From: Nitrospirota bacterium
GTDB lineage: Bacteria; Nitrospinota_A; UBA7883
Reading direction: 5' to 3'
DNA length: 64,000 nucleotides
Assembly: GCA_024275315.1 (NCBI GenBank)
Contig: JAJRZK010000006.1
Span: 23,774 to 87,773 of the forward strand
Under the pieces are notes generated by a model. That model saw only the letters and a program-made list of their open reading frames with translations. It did no database searches and was not told where the DNA came from. The first letter of the stretch is position 1; each line of letters starts with the position of its first letter. Positions 52,507 through 61,677 of the stretch are shown here, one piece after another. The position numbers and the translations under genes are program-made.

Positions 52507-53496
52507 ATGGAACTGGACGAGCTGATAGCGATGTCGTGGGGGTGGCGTTCTTCGGTGCTGATGCTTCAGGCCCATTCGGCCGGCATGTTCGATGCGCTGG
52601 CCGGAGGCCGCAAATCGGCCGAAGAGGTGGCCGCGTCGCTTGACACCGATCCGCGATCCACCCGGCTGGCGCTGATTGGACTATGCGGTGTGGGGCTGGT
52701 TGAAAAACATGGGGACACATTTTGCAACACGCCTGTGGTGGAGCGGTACCTTGTCAAAGGCGTTCCGGAATATCGCGGGCACGTAATGGATCTGGACCGC
52801 AGGTCGCTCTCGAACTGGTTGCGCATACAGGAAGTCATGCGGAGCGGGGAGCCGATCCCCAAGCAGGAAACCACCGATGAACAGGCGCTGGCGTGGCAGG
52901 AGACGTTTATACTGGCCATGGACGGCATCGCAAGCCAGCGTGTCGATTCGATGTTCAAGGCCATACCACTAAAGGACGGTGACCGTTTCTTAGACATAGG
53001 ATGCGGGCCCGGCACGTATATCCGCGAGTTTCTTAAACGGTTGCCAAAATCCGAAGCGGTGGCTTTCGACAGGCCGCTGTCTGAAAGAGTTGTGACCGAC
53101 ACAGCCGCAAAAGCCGGGGTGCTCGACAGGATTACGTTCAGGGGGGGCGACTTTATCACCGACAGGTTCGAGTTTTCAGAGCCTTTCGACGGGGCGTTGC
53201 TGTCACAGGTGATACACATCCTTTCCGCCGGGCAGGCGGAGGATCTGATCCGCCGGGCGGCCGCGGCGGTTCGGCCGGGGGGGTTCGTCGCCGTTCACGA
53301 GATGACGCTGGGACCGGATGACAATCCCGGGCCCGGGGCGGTTTTCGCTGTCCAGATGATGCTGGGCACGGCGCAGGGGAGCGTGTACACCGTAGAGGAG
53401 ATATCGGGTATGCTGACCGCCGCCGGACTTGTCGTGGAATCCACGACAAGAACAGACGAAAAGTCGGAGGTCGTCGTCGGGCGAAAGGGGATGTAG
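52507..53496 (+). CDS. SAM-dependent O-methyltransferase-like protein
   Basis: A 329-residue protein with an N-terminal winged-helix dimerisation domain (about 5-90, MSWGWRSSVLMLQAHSAGMFDAL...) and a C-terminal Rossmann methyltransferase domain with LDIGCGPGTYIREFLKRL as the SAM loop, DGALLSQVIHIL and RPGGFVAVHEM. It resembles the Methyltransf_2 group (hydroxyindole, neurosporene or C-20 type) rather than UbiE. It follows the IspH-UbiA fusion by 44 bases with AAGGGA before the ATG, so it may act on an isoprenoid or quinone product. The substrate is unknown. Confidence 0.78.
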   Translation: MELDELIAMSWGWRSSVLMLQAHSAGMFDALAGGRKSAEEVAASLDTDPRSTRLALIGLCGVGLVEKHGDTFCNTPVVERYLVKGVPEYRGHVMDLDRRSLSNWLRIQEVMRSGEPIPKQETTDEQALAWQETFILAMDGIASQRVDSMFKAIPLKDGDRFLDIGCGPGTYIREFLKRLPKSEAVAFDRPLSERVVTDTAAKAGVLDRITFRGGDFITDRFEFSEPFDGALLSQVIHILSAGQAEDLIRRAAAAVRPGGFVAVHEMTLGPDDNPGPGAVFAVQMMLGTAQGSVYTVEEISGMLTAAGLVVESTTRTDEKSEVVVGRKGM

Positions 53497-53501
53497 CTAC
53501 A

Positions 53502-54419
53502 TCATCTTTTGGTCCCAAGGGCCTTTTGCAGGGCCCAGTTGAAGTTCATCTTTTTTTTCAGGAACCTCCTGACCCATTCCTCCAGTGTGGCGATTTTGCA
53601 AGAGCGGGATACTATGCCCCCCTCCGTGCAGTTGTAAAACACCGCGGGAGTGGCCCGTTTCCACGTGGTAAAGGCCCATTCCATCCATTGCTTGGTAACA
53701 AAGAGGCTTTTTTTCGTGGGTATTTCCCTGCCGAAAATATCGATGTCGGTCACCATGTCCCCCATGCTCCGTTCGAACAGCTCTTCGTAGGCGCTGTCGC
53801 CATATATGGTGCCTGACGAATACGCCGCCCCCGGGGGATAGGAGAGATCCTGTCCGATAAAAGCTATGGGGTTGGCCTCCATCCGGAACGCAAGGTCGAG
53901 GGCCACCGAGAGCACCGTCCCTCCCGGTGTGAGGTATCCGGTGTTGGGGTTGGCTTGCGCGATAGCGGTGAGCGACTGGATATCGGGGGCGAATTTGTTG
54001 TAGAACACAACCGGGCCGTTCCACGCTTTCAGCGCTTTGGGGTTCATGATGGTCGGGGCGACGAGGGTCATCCTGGTCGTGTCTACCCCTGCGAACAGGA
54101 GCTTTATCTCTTCTTGCGGGTCGAGGGAGATGGTGATGGTTGGTTTTATCCCCTGCCTGTCCAGCGATCTTAAAATCGTATCGGCGCAGATGATGACCGC
54201 GCGGTCCTGGGCCGGGTGGAGCCATTTCCTGTTTTTCTCCAGCGAAGGTCCCGCGCCGACCACTATCGCCGGTACCTTCTTGAACCTGCCAAATAGCGAC
54301 GTCACGCCGGGCGCTCGCAATATCCTGTTTTTGTTCGATTCGAAGTTTCTTCGCCACAACTCGTCGAAGTTTTGTATCGTGGCGGATTTGACCTCGAAAA
54401 GCCTTTTGGAATCTACCAT
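53502..54419 (-). CDS. DUF115 / motility accessory factor-like protein
   Basis: A 305-residue protein of the MptE-like DUF115 family. The motif VVGAGPSLEKNRKWLH resembles the NAD/SAM-type nucleotide loop of this family, followed by ICADTILRSLDRQGIKP, TISLDPQEE and IAFIGQDLSYPPG. Longer relatives (Maf) are about twice the size and glycosylate flagellin with nonulosonic acids; this may be a shortened form or the pterin-kinase-like branch. It is convergent with the methyltransferase and upstream of nothing flagellar, although flagellin and FlaG lie in the window. No good ribosome-binding site is seen. Confidence 0.75.
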   Translation of the reverse strand: MVDSKRLFEVKSATIQNFDELWRRNFESNKNRILRAPGVTSLFGRFKKVPAIVVGAGPSLEKNRKWLHPAQDRAVIICADTILRSLDRQGIKPTITISLDPQEEIKLLFAGVDTTRMTLVAPTIMNPKALKAWNGPVVFYNKFAPDIQSLTAIAQANPNTGYLTPGGTVLSVALDLAFRMEANPIAFIGQDLSYPPGAAYSSGTIYGDSAYEELFERSMGDMVTDIDIFGREIPTKKSLFVTKQWMEWAFTTWKRATPAVFYNCTEGGIVSRSCKIATLEEWVRRFLKKKMNFNWALQKALGTKR

Positions 54420-54509
54420 CGCTTAAAGGGCGCCGAGGCTGGAGGGGTTGGACGGGAAGAAAAGAACACGTCGCCGATCGGCCCGGATGTAACCTCGAAG
54501 CGTGAGAAC

Positions 54510-55925
54510 CTATTTGGCATTGCCCACCGTGACAACGCAGTTACGCCCTTTTTCCTTTGCGGCGTAAAGCCCCTTGTCCGCCCGGGTGATGATGGATTTA
54601 GGGGTGTCGCCCCGGACAAACTCCGTGAGGCCGAGCGACACCGTGACATGTATTGTTTTACCCAGGGCGCCGAACTCATAATTTTTTATGTTGCTACGAA
54701 TGTTTTCCGCAACTTTGGCGGCGTTTTTCAGATTCGTCTTGAGCAGGATGACGGCGAACTCCTCCCCCCCGTACCGCGCCAGGATATCAGATGTTCTGAC
54801 CGATTCCCTGGCGTTATCAGCCACGATCCGAAGCACCTGGTCCCCCGCCTGATGGCCGTAGGTGTCGTTAAAGCTCTTGAAATGGTCGATATCGAGCATG
54901 ATAAGGCAACACGGCCCGCCACCCCGCCCGAAGTTAGCGACGGTCTTGTTCATGAACTCGTCAAAATAGCCGCGGTTGTACACCATGGTGAGCGCGTCGA
55001 TGGATTTTTCCTGCCGGGCCATTTCCAGGTCCTTCTCCAGCCTGGCGATTTTATCGTTGGCCTTGTTGAGCTCCTGTTGAGATTCGGACAGGCGGTTGAC
55101 CACCACGCCGTTCACCTTTTGTATCTCAAGCGTTTCAGACACTATGGCCCGCTGGATTTTCTTTATCTCCGAAAGCTCAGTGGCGGCGGATATCTTTCGG
55201 GAATATTCGTCGAGCTTTCCGCCGAAAGTTTTGCTCGACACGGAGAGGGACTTTATACATCCGGTCAGCGACCCGATAATTTTTTTCAGCTCTTCGCGTT
55301 CGTTTTCGATGATGTAGGCTTCGTTACTTTTGTTTATGAAAAAGTTGTACAGCGAAGCGTTCAGGGAGGAGACGGTTTTTTGCGCCAGATGGTCGAACTT
55401 TTTGGCCCGCTGGGTTCGAAGCGGGGCGTAAAACGGCTCGTCCTCGTCGGAGATGAGCATCGTCCCCTTGGCAAAACCTTCCAGAAGATCTACGTAGGGT
55501 ATGAGAAAATCCTTCGACGAATCCACAAGCTCGATAGGCTGTCCCCGCTCTTTGGCTTCCTTGAGGAGTTTGGCCAGTTTCTCCTCGCTCTTGCTTGATC
55601 CGGCTCCACCAAAAAGAGAACCCAGACCAGACAACAGTCCCCCGCCTTTTTTTACGCCCTGCTCTTTTAAGTGGGCGTCTATTCTTTTTGCCAGGGCGGA
55701 GTAGTCCTTACGTATCTGTTTGAACTGGAAATTGTTCTTTATCCCCCGGACTCTTGTTGTAAGGGAGCCGATGGCGTCTTCAAGCTCCTTGTTCCCTTTT
55801 ACACAGGATTGGTTGTGGGACAGGAGCATCGCCAGGAGGTCCTGGTACGCTCTGCCCATGCTTTCAAGATATTCTATTTTGTCCTTGTATTTTTGAAATA
55901 CTTCGTTCATATCTTGTTTCGCCAC
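54510..55925 (-). CDS. GGDEF diguanylate cyclase with long coiled-coil N-terminus
   Basis: A 471-residue protein. Residues 1-300 are mostly helical and coiled, with a Gly-rich hinge (KKGGGLLSGLGSLFGGAG) near residue 95; residues about 305-470 are a GGDEF domain with ALTMVYNRGYFDEF, LDIDHFKSFNDTYGHQAGD and the catalytic ARYGGEEFAV. An I-site RTSD lies five residues before GGEEF, so product inhibition is likely. There is no transmembrane segment or known sensor domain. The start is GTG at 55925 or the ATG at 55910; neither has a clear site. Confidence 0.9.
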   Translation of the reverse strand: MAKQDMNEVFQKYKDKIEYLESMGRAYQDLLAMLLSHNQSCVKGNKELEDAIGSLTTRVRGIKNNFQFKQIRKDYSALAKRIDAHLKEQGVKKGGGLLSGLGSLFGGAGSSKSEEKLAKLLKEAKERGQPIELVDSSKDFLIPYVDLLEGFAKGTMLISDEDEPFYAPLRTQRAKKFDHLAQKTVSSLNASLYNFFINKSNEAYIIENEREELKKIIGSLTGCIKSLSVSSKTFGGKLDEYSRKISAATELSEIKKIQRAIVSETLEIQKVNGVVVNRLSESQQELNKANDKIARLEKDLEMARQEKSIDALTMVYNRGYFDEFMNKTVANFGRGGGPCCLIMLDIDHFKSFNDTYGHQAGDQVLRIVADNARESVRTSDILARYGGEEFAVILLKTNLKNAAKVAENIRSNIKNYEFGALGKTIHVTVSLGLTEFVRGDTPKSIITRADKGLYAAKEKGRNCVVTVGNAK

Positions 55926-56034
55926 AAGTTAAAATGAAACACGGTTTTAAAGGGGTATGTTCCCGCTCCGGTTATATTAGCCAATATGAATCCGCCACGC
56001 AAAGCAAATGGATTCTCAAAACGCTCCCGTTCCT

Positions 56035-57621
56035 TTACGGGCAGGTGATTACGCGGCCACCGAGCTTGTCTGTGGGGATGCGATCTTTCAGGGCGTGCAC
56101 TCCGTTTACGAATACCTGTTCGATACCGACGCTGTAGGACAGCGGGTCGGTATAGGTGGATGTGTCGCCTATCGTATCCGGGTCGAAGACGACTATGTCG
56201 GCCGCATAGCCCCGCTCTATCCTGCCCCTGCCGGTTATGCCGAAAAACTCCAGCGTGTCGAAGCTTGTTTTGCGCACGGCTTCGGGGATGGTGAACATTT
56301 TCTTTTCCCTGACAAATTCCTGGAAAAATCTTGGGAAAGTTCCGAAAGTTCTTGGGTGCGGTTTGCCGAGCGCCAGGGGGCCGTCCACCGCCCGCGCTCC
56401 CGCGTCGGACCCTACCACGACCCACGGTTTTTTAATAATGCGGTCCAGGTTCGGCTCGCTCATGCTGAAAAAGATCGCTTCGACTTCCGTGTTCTCTTCG
56501 GCCAGCAGGTCGAAGATGAAATCGATATTTTCCTTGCCTCTTTTGTCCGCTCCCTGGGCGACTGTCAACCCCTCTATATCCTTGTTCCGGTCTGTCACCA
56601 CCTGGGATACCATGACAGATTCCCAATACTCTTTTTCAGGATGAGACTCTATGATCTCCTCCCTGAACTTCTCCCGTTCGCGCCTGTCGCCCAGCATGGC
56701 GACGAGGTTGGCCCGCCCATTGTCGAAAGCGCGGTCAGGCAGGACAACCTGCAACCCGGTGTTTGACGCCAGGTATGGGTACCTGTCCGCCATGAGGGAC
56801 ACGCCGTCCGCCCTGGCCGATTCGAGCAGGGCAAGCGCTTCGCCGAGCTTGCGCCAGTTGCGTTTTCCGGCGGTTTTAAGATGCGACACCTGCAACCTGG
56901 CGCCGGAAGCTTTCGCCACATTCACAACTTCCTCCAGGGACTCCAAAAGCGCCGCCCCTTCCGACCGGATATGCGATGTGAACACCTTGCCCCGTTCCGC
57001 CACCTCCTTGAAGGCTTCGACAAACTCTTCGGGTTTGGCGAAACAGGCGGGCGGGTAGACTATCCCCACAGACATCCCCACGGCCCCCTGGTCCAGGCCC
57101 CTTCCGACCATTTCCTTTATCGATTTCATCCCGTGGTTGTCCGGCTGGCTGGAGTTTTCCCCCAGCACGGAGCCGCGTATGGTGTTATACCCGATCAACG
57201 CGGCGAAATTGACACCCGACCCGTTCGATCCCAGAATATTGAAATAGCTCTCCAGATCCGACCATCCTACGTCGATTCCGAATTGCTCCTTATAGTCTTT
57301 GGCTCTTCGTTTCAGCACAGGACCGCCCATAGGAGCGGCGGCGTAACCGCAATTTCCGCCAATTTCAGTGGTCACTCCCTGGGTGATTTTCGATCGGGCG
57401 CGCGGGTCTATGACGAGGTAATAGTCCGAATGGGAGTGGGGATCCACAAAACCAGGCGCCACCACCATGCCCGTGGCGTCCACCACCTTTGCCCCTGCGC
57501 CCGGGTCCATGTTAGGCTCCACGGCGGCGATCTTGTCGCCGTCTATGGCCACATCGGCGCAAAACAGCTCGCCGGACCGGCCATCGGCGACAAGCCCGTT
57601 TTTAATTATCACGTTGAACAT
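56035..57621 (-). CDS. N-acyl-D-amino-acid deacylase (amidohydrolase family)
   Basis: A 528-residue amidohydrolase of the D-aminoacylase group, which removes acyl groups from N-acyl-D-amino acids, including those of envelope origin. Zinc-site motifs: VAPGFVDPHSHSDYY, GGNCGYA, TSHIRSEG, QVSHLKTAG and the Asp in VVGSDAGARAV; the C-terminal RGYAADIVVFDP closes the beta-sandwich. Its start overlaps the slt stop by 20 bases, so the two are co-translated. Pairing with a peptidoglycan-cleaving enzyme suggests recycling of D-amino acid pieces, as inference. Confidence 0.92.
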   Translation of the reverse strand: MFNVIIKNGLVADGRSGELFCADVAIDGDKIAAVEPNMDPGAGAKVVDATGMVVAPGFVDPHSHSDYYLVIDPRARSKITQGVTTEIGGNCGYAAAPMGGPVLKRRAKDYKEQFGIDVGWSDLESYFNILGSNGSGVNFAALIGYNTIRGSVLGENSSQPDNHGMKSIKEMVGRGLDQGAVGMSVGIVYPPACFAKPEEFVEAFKEVAERGKVFTSHIRSEGAALLESLEEVVNVAKASGARLQVSHLKTAGKRNWRKLGEALALLESARADGVSLMADRYPYLASNTGLQVVLPDRAFDNGRANLVAMLGDRREREKFREEIIESHPEKEYWESVMVSQVVTDRNKDIEGLTVAQGADKRGKENIDFIFDLLAEENTEVEAIFFSMSEPNLDRIIKKPWVVVGSDAGARAVDGPLALGKPHPRTFGTFPRFFQEFVREKKMFTIPEAVRKTSFDTLEFFGITGRGRIERGYAADIVVFDPDTIGDTSTYTDPLSYSVGIEQVFVNGVHALKDRIPTDKLGGRVITCP

Positions 57622-59824
57622 ATGCTTTATATCCTCTCATATCTCCGGTCCCGGTTTCCACCTCGCCGGAGCCGCGCGCAGGTTTTGGCCCGGAATAGAT
57701 TCTGGTATACATGACCCAGTTCCGTATAACACGTTTCACATAGTTCCTTGTTTCCGCGTACGGGATGTTTTCCACGAACTCGTCAGCCGGGTCGGACCGA
57801 AACCTGGCCAACCACCTGTCCACCACGTTGGATCCTGCGTTATAGGCCGCAAGGGCCAGCACCAGGTTCCCCCCATATCGCCGTAGCAGATCGGCCACAT
57901 AGGCCACACCCATCGATATGTTCCGTTCCGGGTCGAAAAGGGTTTCGGGTTGGAACAGCTCCCCCGGTTTCTTGTCGATCCCCGCTGTCAGGAACATCCT
58001 TTCGCCTGTGGAGGGTATGATCTGCATGAGGCCGCGGGCGTTGGCGGGCGAGAGGGCGTTGGTGTCGAACGCGGATTCCTGGCGGATGATAGCAAGCGCC
58101 AGAAATGGATCTACGCCGCGCCGTCTGGATTGTTTTTCCACGTCATCCCAATAGGCCACTGGATAATACAGCCTCCAGAAAGGCTTTGAATAGTCGTCCT
58201 CGCTTACCAGGCCGCCGTTGACGGAGTGTTGCAGGCGTAGCGACTTGTAGTGCGCTTCTGATCTGCTGTACAGGTAGCCCAGCCAAATGGCGGAGCCTGC
58301 CGTGACGCGGACTTTTGACCTGAGGCTGTCTATCTCCATCTCCGCTTTTTCATTCAGCCCCGTTTCTATCAACAGCTTCGCCCTGTCATAACTGCGCCGC
58401 GCCGATTTTTTTATTTTTAACGATTTTGGAGGATCACCCAGCGCGCTGTCGAGCGGGGTGATTGTTATATCCCCCTTCGATCCTTGCCAGCTTTTCAGAA
58501 TCGTGGAGGCGGTCACGATTCCGTAATATGTGTTTCTGAATCGATCGATAAGCTTTGCCCTGGTTTTTTCCAGTTCCATTGTGTCTCCATTTTTTTCCAG
58601 AGACCTGGTTTTCCAGTAATAACGCCTGCCAGACGAAGGGTTTTTTGCGCCTCGGCCGGCCGGGGCGGCGCCGAGCAGGTTCGCCGCTTTAGTGTATCGC
58701 CCGCGAAGATATTCAGACCAGGCTATGCGCCATCCCAGGTTTTCGGCGAACCTGCGGCCCGGCTTCAGGGCCAGCGCTTTTCTGTAATATGCCTTGGCCT
58801 TGTCGAACTTCTTTTCGGATTCGGCTATCTTGCCCAGAACAAACAGGGACCGGCGCCTGGTTATCGCGCCATAAGGTCCTTCCGCCAGTTTTCGAAGCCG
58901 TGTTTTGCATTGGGTGTTCCGATCCTGGTTCCAGTCTATAATGGCGATAGCGAACCTGCTGTTTACGGCTTGCGGGCTCCCGGGATATCTGGCGATCACC
59001 TGATCATAGATTTTTCTGGCCGATTCCCTTTTCCTCGATTTGTCCAGCGCCTTGCCCAGCAGATAGAGCGTCTCGGTATTCTTTTTTTTTGAATAACCGA
59101 TGGAAAGCATTTTTTCCAGATCCTTGGCGGCTTCGGCGTAGCGGAACGCGTTCATGAGCCTGGAGACCCGCTTTTTTCGCTGGGCGTATGTGGCGTGGGG
59201 AAATTTTGATTCCGATCCCTTGCGGTTTTCGCGCCGCATGCGGATGGTGGCTTTTTTGGCGAGGGGCGCCTCGTGTGACGTCGGGTATGTATAGTATATT
59301 TTCTGGTAAAGTTTATACGCTTTTACAAGCTCGCCGCCGGCATGGATTCTTTTCGCTTTTATAAACAGCCAGCGTGGTCTGAACTGTTTTGGGATTTTTT
59401 TCGTGGAGGCGGTTTTTTTCAGCGCTTCGCCGCAGGATTTCGACGTCGCGTTATCGCACGACGCCAGGATCATCAGCTTGTAGGCCTGTTTTACCAGGGG
59501 GCTTTTGGGATAGCGGCTGACCAGCTCGCTTAACACCGACACAGCTTTTTCCCCCTCTCCGCGCTGGTTGTAAATAGTGGCCAGGTCGAATTTGACGTAA
59601 TCGTCCAGGACGAAATCCTCCCGGTCTATCGACTCCAGCATGGTTATGGCGCGGTCGAGCTTTTTTGCGTCGATCAGGGACACCGCTTTGGAGTATCGGG
59701 CGGCGTCGACGGCCTGGGGGCGGGCGCTGTCATGCGCGATGCCCGGATGCGCAAGGGTCAACAGGACCGCCGCCCACAGGCTATATATGGATATCGTGGC
59801 GCGCAAAAAACCCCCGGGTTTCAT
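57602..59824 (-). CDS. slt: Soluble lytic murein transglycosylase (Slt70-like)
   Basis: A 740-residue periplasmic enzyme that cleaves glycan strands of peptidoglycan, leaving 1,6-anhydro-MurNAc. The signal peptide is SIYSLWAAVLLTLA with cleavage near AHDSA. Residues about 30-520 are TPR-like helical repeats forming the U-shaped domain; the SLT domain near residue 590 carries the catalytic Glu in IIRQESAFDTNALS with ARGLMQIIPSTG and LALAAYNAG. The start at 59824 overlaps the miaA end by 44 bases; an earlier TTG is possible but less likely. Confidence 0.92.
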   Translation of the reverse strand: MKPGGFLRATISIYSLWAAVLLTLAHPGIAHDSARPQAVDAARYSKAVSLIDAKKLDRAITMLESIDREDFVLDDYVKFDLATIYNQRGEGEKAVSVLSELVSRYPKSPLVKQAYKLMILASCDNATSKSCGEALKKTASTKKIPKQFRPRWLFIKAKRIHAGGELVKAYKLYQKIYYTYPTSHEAPLAKKATIRMRRENRKGSESKFPHATYAQRKKRVSRLMNAFRYAEAAKDLEKMLSIGYSKKKNTETLYLLGKALDKSRKRESARKIYDQVIARYPGSPQAVNSRFAIAIIDWNQDRNTQCKTRLRKLAEGPYGAITRRRSLFVLGKIAESEKKFDKAKAYYRKALALKPGRRFAENLGWRIAWSEYLRGRYTKAANLLGAAPAGRGAKNPSSGRRYYWKTRSLEKNGDTMELEKTRAKLIDRFRNTYYGIVTASTILKSWQGSKGDITITPLDSALGDPPKSLKIKKSARRSYDRAKLLIETGLNEKAEMEIDSLRSKVRVTAGSAIWLGYLYSRSEAHYKSLRLQHSVNGGLVSEDDYSKPFWRLYYPVAYWDDVEKQSRRRGVDPFLALAIIRQESAFDTNALSPANARGLMQIIPSTGERMFLTAGIDKKPGELFQPETLFDPERNISMGVAYVADLLRRYGGNLVLALAAYNAGSNVVDRWLARFRSDPADEFVENIPYAETRNYVKRVIRNWVMYTRIYSGPKPARGSGEVETGTGDMRGYKAYVQRDN

Positions 59825-60770
59825 CGCGGCAAAAAATCTTTTCGGCAATTTGTCCTGGCGTGTTTTCTATGTTAATCGGCACGAAAACGGCCCTATCGAC
59901 TTTTCGCAACCATGTCAACTGTCGTTTGGCGAAAGCCTTGGTGTCTTTAACGATTTCTTTTTTGGCTGTCTCAGTGTCGATAAGCCCGGCTGATTTTTTA
60001 TAAACTGTGCGATACCCGATGCTTTTCATCGGTTTCGTCCGGGTATTATAACCCATTTCCCTTAATTTCATGACTTCGTCCGGCCACCCGTCGCTCCACA
60101 TCTTTTCCACCCTGTTTTCTATGCGGTTGTAGAGAGCCTTGCGGGGGAGGTCTATCACCATCACAAGCGCGTCCCATTTTGGTCTATCTCCCTCGCCCTG
60201 GTGTTGTGGCTGTGGCGAGCCTCCGGAAAAAATCTGGCTCATGGTTTTACCTTCGGTCATATACACCCCCAGCGCCCGTCTGGTCCGAAAGGTGTCGTTG
60301 GGGTGCACTTTCAGCGCCCACGCCGGATCCACTTCGCGCATCATGTCATACATCACCTTCTGCCCTTTACCGCTGAACAGGGCTTCCAGTTTTTTATTAA
60401 CTTCATCGCTTATCCGGACGGCGCAATCCAGCCCCTCTGCCAATCCCTTGATATACAATCCGGACCCGCCCACCACCAGCGGGAGCGACCCGGCGGACCA
60501 CAGGTTTCGTGCGATTTGGCCCGCCATATCCCGGTATGAGGCGACGTTGAACTCCTCCTCGGGATCGGCCACGTCTATCATGTGGTGCCGGACCCTTTTT
60601 AAAAGCGTGGCGGATGGTTTTGCCGAGCCTATGTCGAAATGGCGGTAAATCTGCACGGAGTCGGCGGAGATGATTTCGGTCTGAAGTTTTTCGGCGACAA
60701 TGACGGCCGTATCGGATTTGCCGCTGGCGGTCGGGCCTGCGATCACCAGCAGTGGATCAGGCGCGGGCAT
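59781..60770 (-). CDS. miaA: tRNA dimethylallyltransferase
   Basis: Adds a dimethylallyl group from DMAPP to A37 of tRNAs reading UNN codons. The 329-residue protein has the P-loop GPTASGKSDTAV at the start, ISADSVQIYRHFDIGSAKP, the DMAPP-contacting VGGSGLYIKGL region and RRQLTWLRKV-like KRQLTWLRKVD near the C-terminus. The start at 60770 gives the normal N-terminus; 15 further codons upstream lie inside the previous gene. It overlaps that gene by 14 bases, a sign of translational coupling. DMAPP comes from IspH, encoded elsewhere in the window. Confidence 0.96.
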   Translation of the reverse strand: MPAPDPLLVIAGPTASGKSDTAVIVAEKLQTEIISADSVQIYRHFDIGSAKPSATLLKRVRHHMIDVADPEEEFNVASYRDMAGQIARNLWSAGSLPLVVGGSGLYIKGLAEGLDCAVRISDEVNKKLEALFSGKGQKVMYDMMREVDPAWALKVHPNDTFRTRRALGVYMTEGKTMSQIFSGGSPQPQHQGEGDRPKWDALVMVIDLPRKALYNRIENRVEKMWSDGWPDEVMKLREMGYNTRTKPMKSIGYRTVYKKSAGLIDTETAKKEIVKDTKAFAKRQLTWLRKVDRAVFVPINIENTPGQIAEKIFCRDETRGFFARHDIHI

Positions 60771-61494
60771 ATTTGCGCAATATCCGTTCCACCCGGTCCG
60801 ATCTGGCGGTTCCATCCATCGTCAGGGTTATGTCCGGCTCTTGCACGACAGGCGCAGGGTTATCTGACAGCCTCGCTTCAGAGATAAAAAGCCAGGGCGT
60901 GTCGTTGGGCGATTTCAGCAGGTTGCAGGTTCTGGTTTCTGTAAACCCGTTTTCTTTCAGGAGCCGGGTGTATTCGCCCCTTCGCTCATGGAGCATCACG
61001 AGCAACAGCGACCCGCCAGGTTTTAGCAGGTGAGCTGACACAGACACCATTCCCGCCAGGGTCATCTTGATCTCATGACGAGCGAGGGCTTTTTCGGGGC
61101 AGGGGTTTATGCGGCCTGTCCCCGCTTTTTTGTATGGAGGGTTGCAAACCACCACTTCGAAATGTCCGCCACGGAACAGGGTTGGGCAGTCCATGATGTC
61201 TCCACACACGACGTTATAGTTGTCAGCCCCGCTGGCTCTCGCGTTTGACAGCGCTTTTCTGGCCAGCGAGGGGGATATCTCCACCGCCGTCACCCTGATG
61301 TCCGGGTGGCGGGTTTTTATAAGCATGGATACAACACCCGAACCGGCGCAAAGATCGATGAGGGACGTTTGTGCGTTTTCTACTCCCATGGGCCTGTTCA
61401 ATCGAAAAAAATCGGCCAGAAGAAACGAATCCTGGCTGAACCTGTACCCTTCGACGTCCTGATCCAGCGTCAGTTTACCGGCGGCGGTTGTCAT
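60757..61494 (-). CDS. tRNA1(Val) A37 N6-methyltransferase-like (TrmN6/YfiC)
   Basis: A 245-residue SAM-dependent N6-adenine methyltransferase. It has the SAM loop LIDLCAGSGVVSMLI and the N6-Ade catalytic NPPY in VVVCNPPYKKAG, with the LTLDQDVEGYRFSQDSFLLADF N-terminus typical of TrmN6. Position upstream of miaA fits a tRNA-modification role, but other N6-methyltransferases share this layout. It is the first gene of an operon with overlapping ORFs (miaA, slt, deacylase). It has no ribosome-binding site; see the promoter at 61502-61531. Confidence 0.85.
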   Translation of the reverse strand: MTTAAGKLTLDQDVEGYRFSQDSFLLADFFRLNRPMGVENAQTSLIDLCAGSGVVSMLIKTRHPDIRVTAVEISPSLARKALSNARASGADNYNVVCGDIMDCPTLFRGGHFEVVVCNPPYKKAGTGRINPCPEKALARHEIKMTLAGMVSVSAHLLKPGGSLLLVMLHERRGEYTRLLKENGFTETRTCNLLKSPNDTPWLFISEARLSDNPAPVVQEPDITLTMDGTARSDRVERILRKYARA

Positions 61495-61501
61495 GCGGAA
61501 T

Positions 61502-61531
61502 ATTGTATACCCATGAGGGGGGAGCGATCAA
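61502..61531 (-). promoter_or_regulatory. Promoter of the trmN6-like operon, predicted leaderless
   Basis: Minus-strand TTGATC (61531-61526), an 18-bp spacer and TACAAT (61507-61502). Only seven bases separate the -10 box from the ATG, so transcription should begin at or next to the start codon. Confidence 0.6.
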
Positions 61532-61677
61532 AAAAAATGGGTGATGAGCCTGGTCCGTGGTTATCGCGCAGGCGCTATATATAAATGTATGGCGACACCT
61601 GGCGCAACCGGGAATCCTGGTTTGCGTCATACGTCCAAAGCACGGCGCAAGGTTCGGCGAGGCCGCGCTTTATGCGG

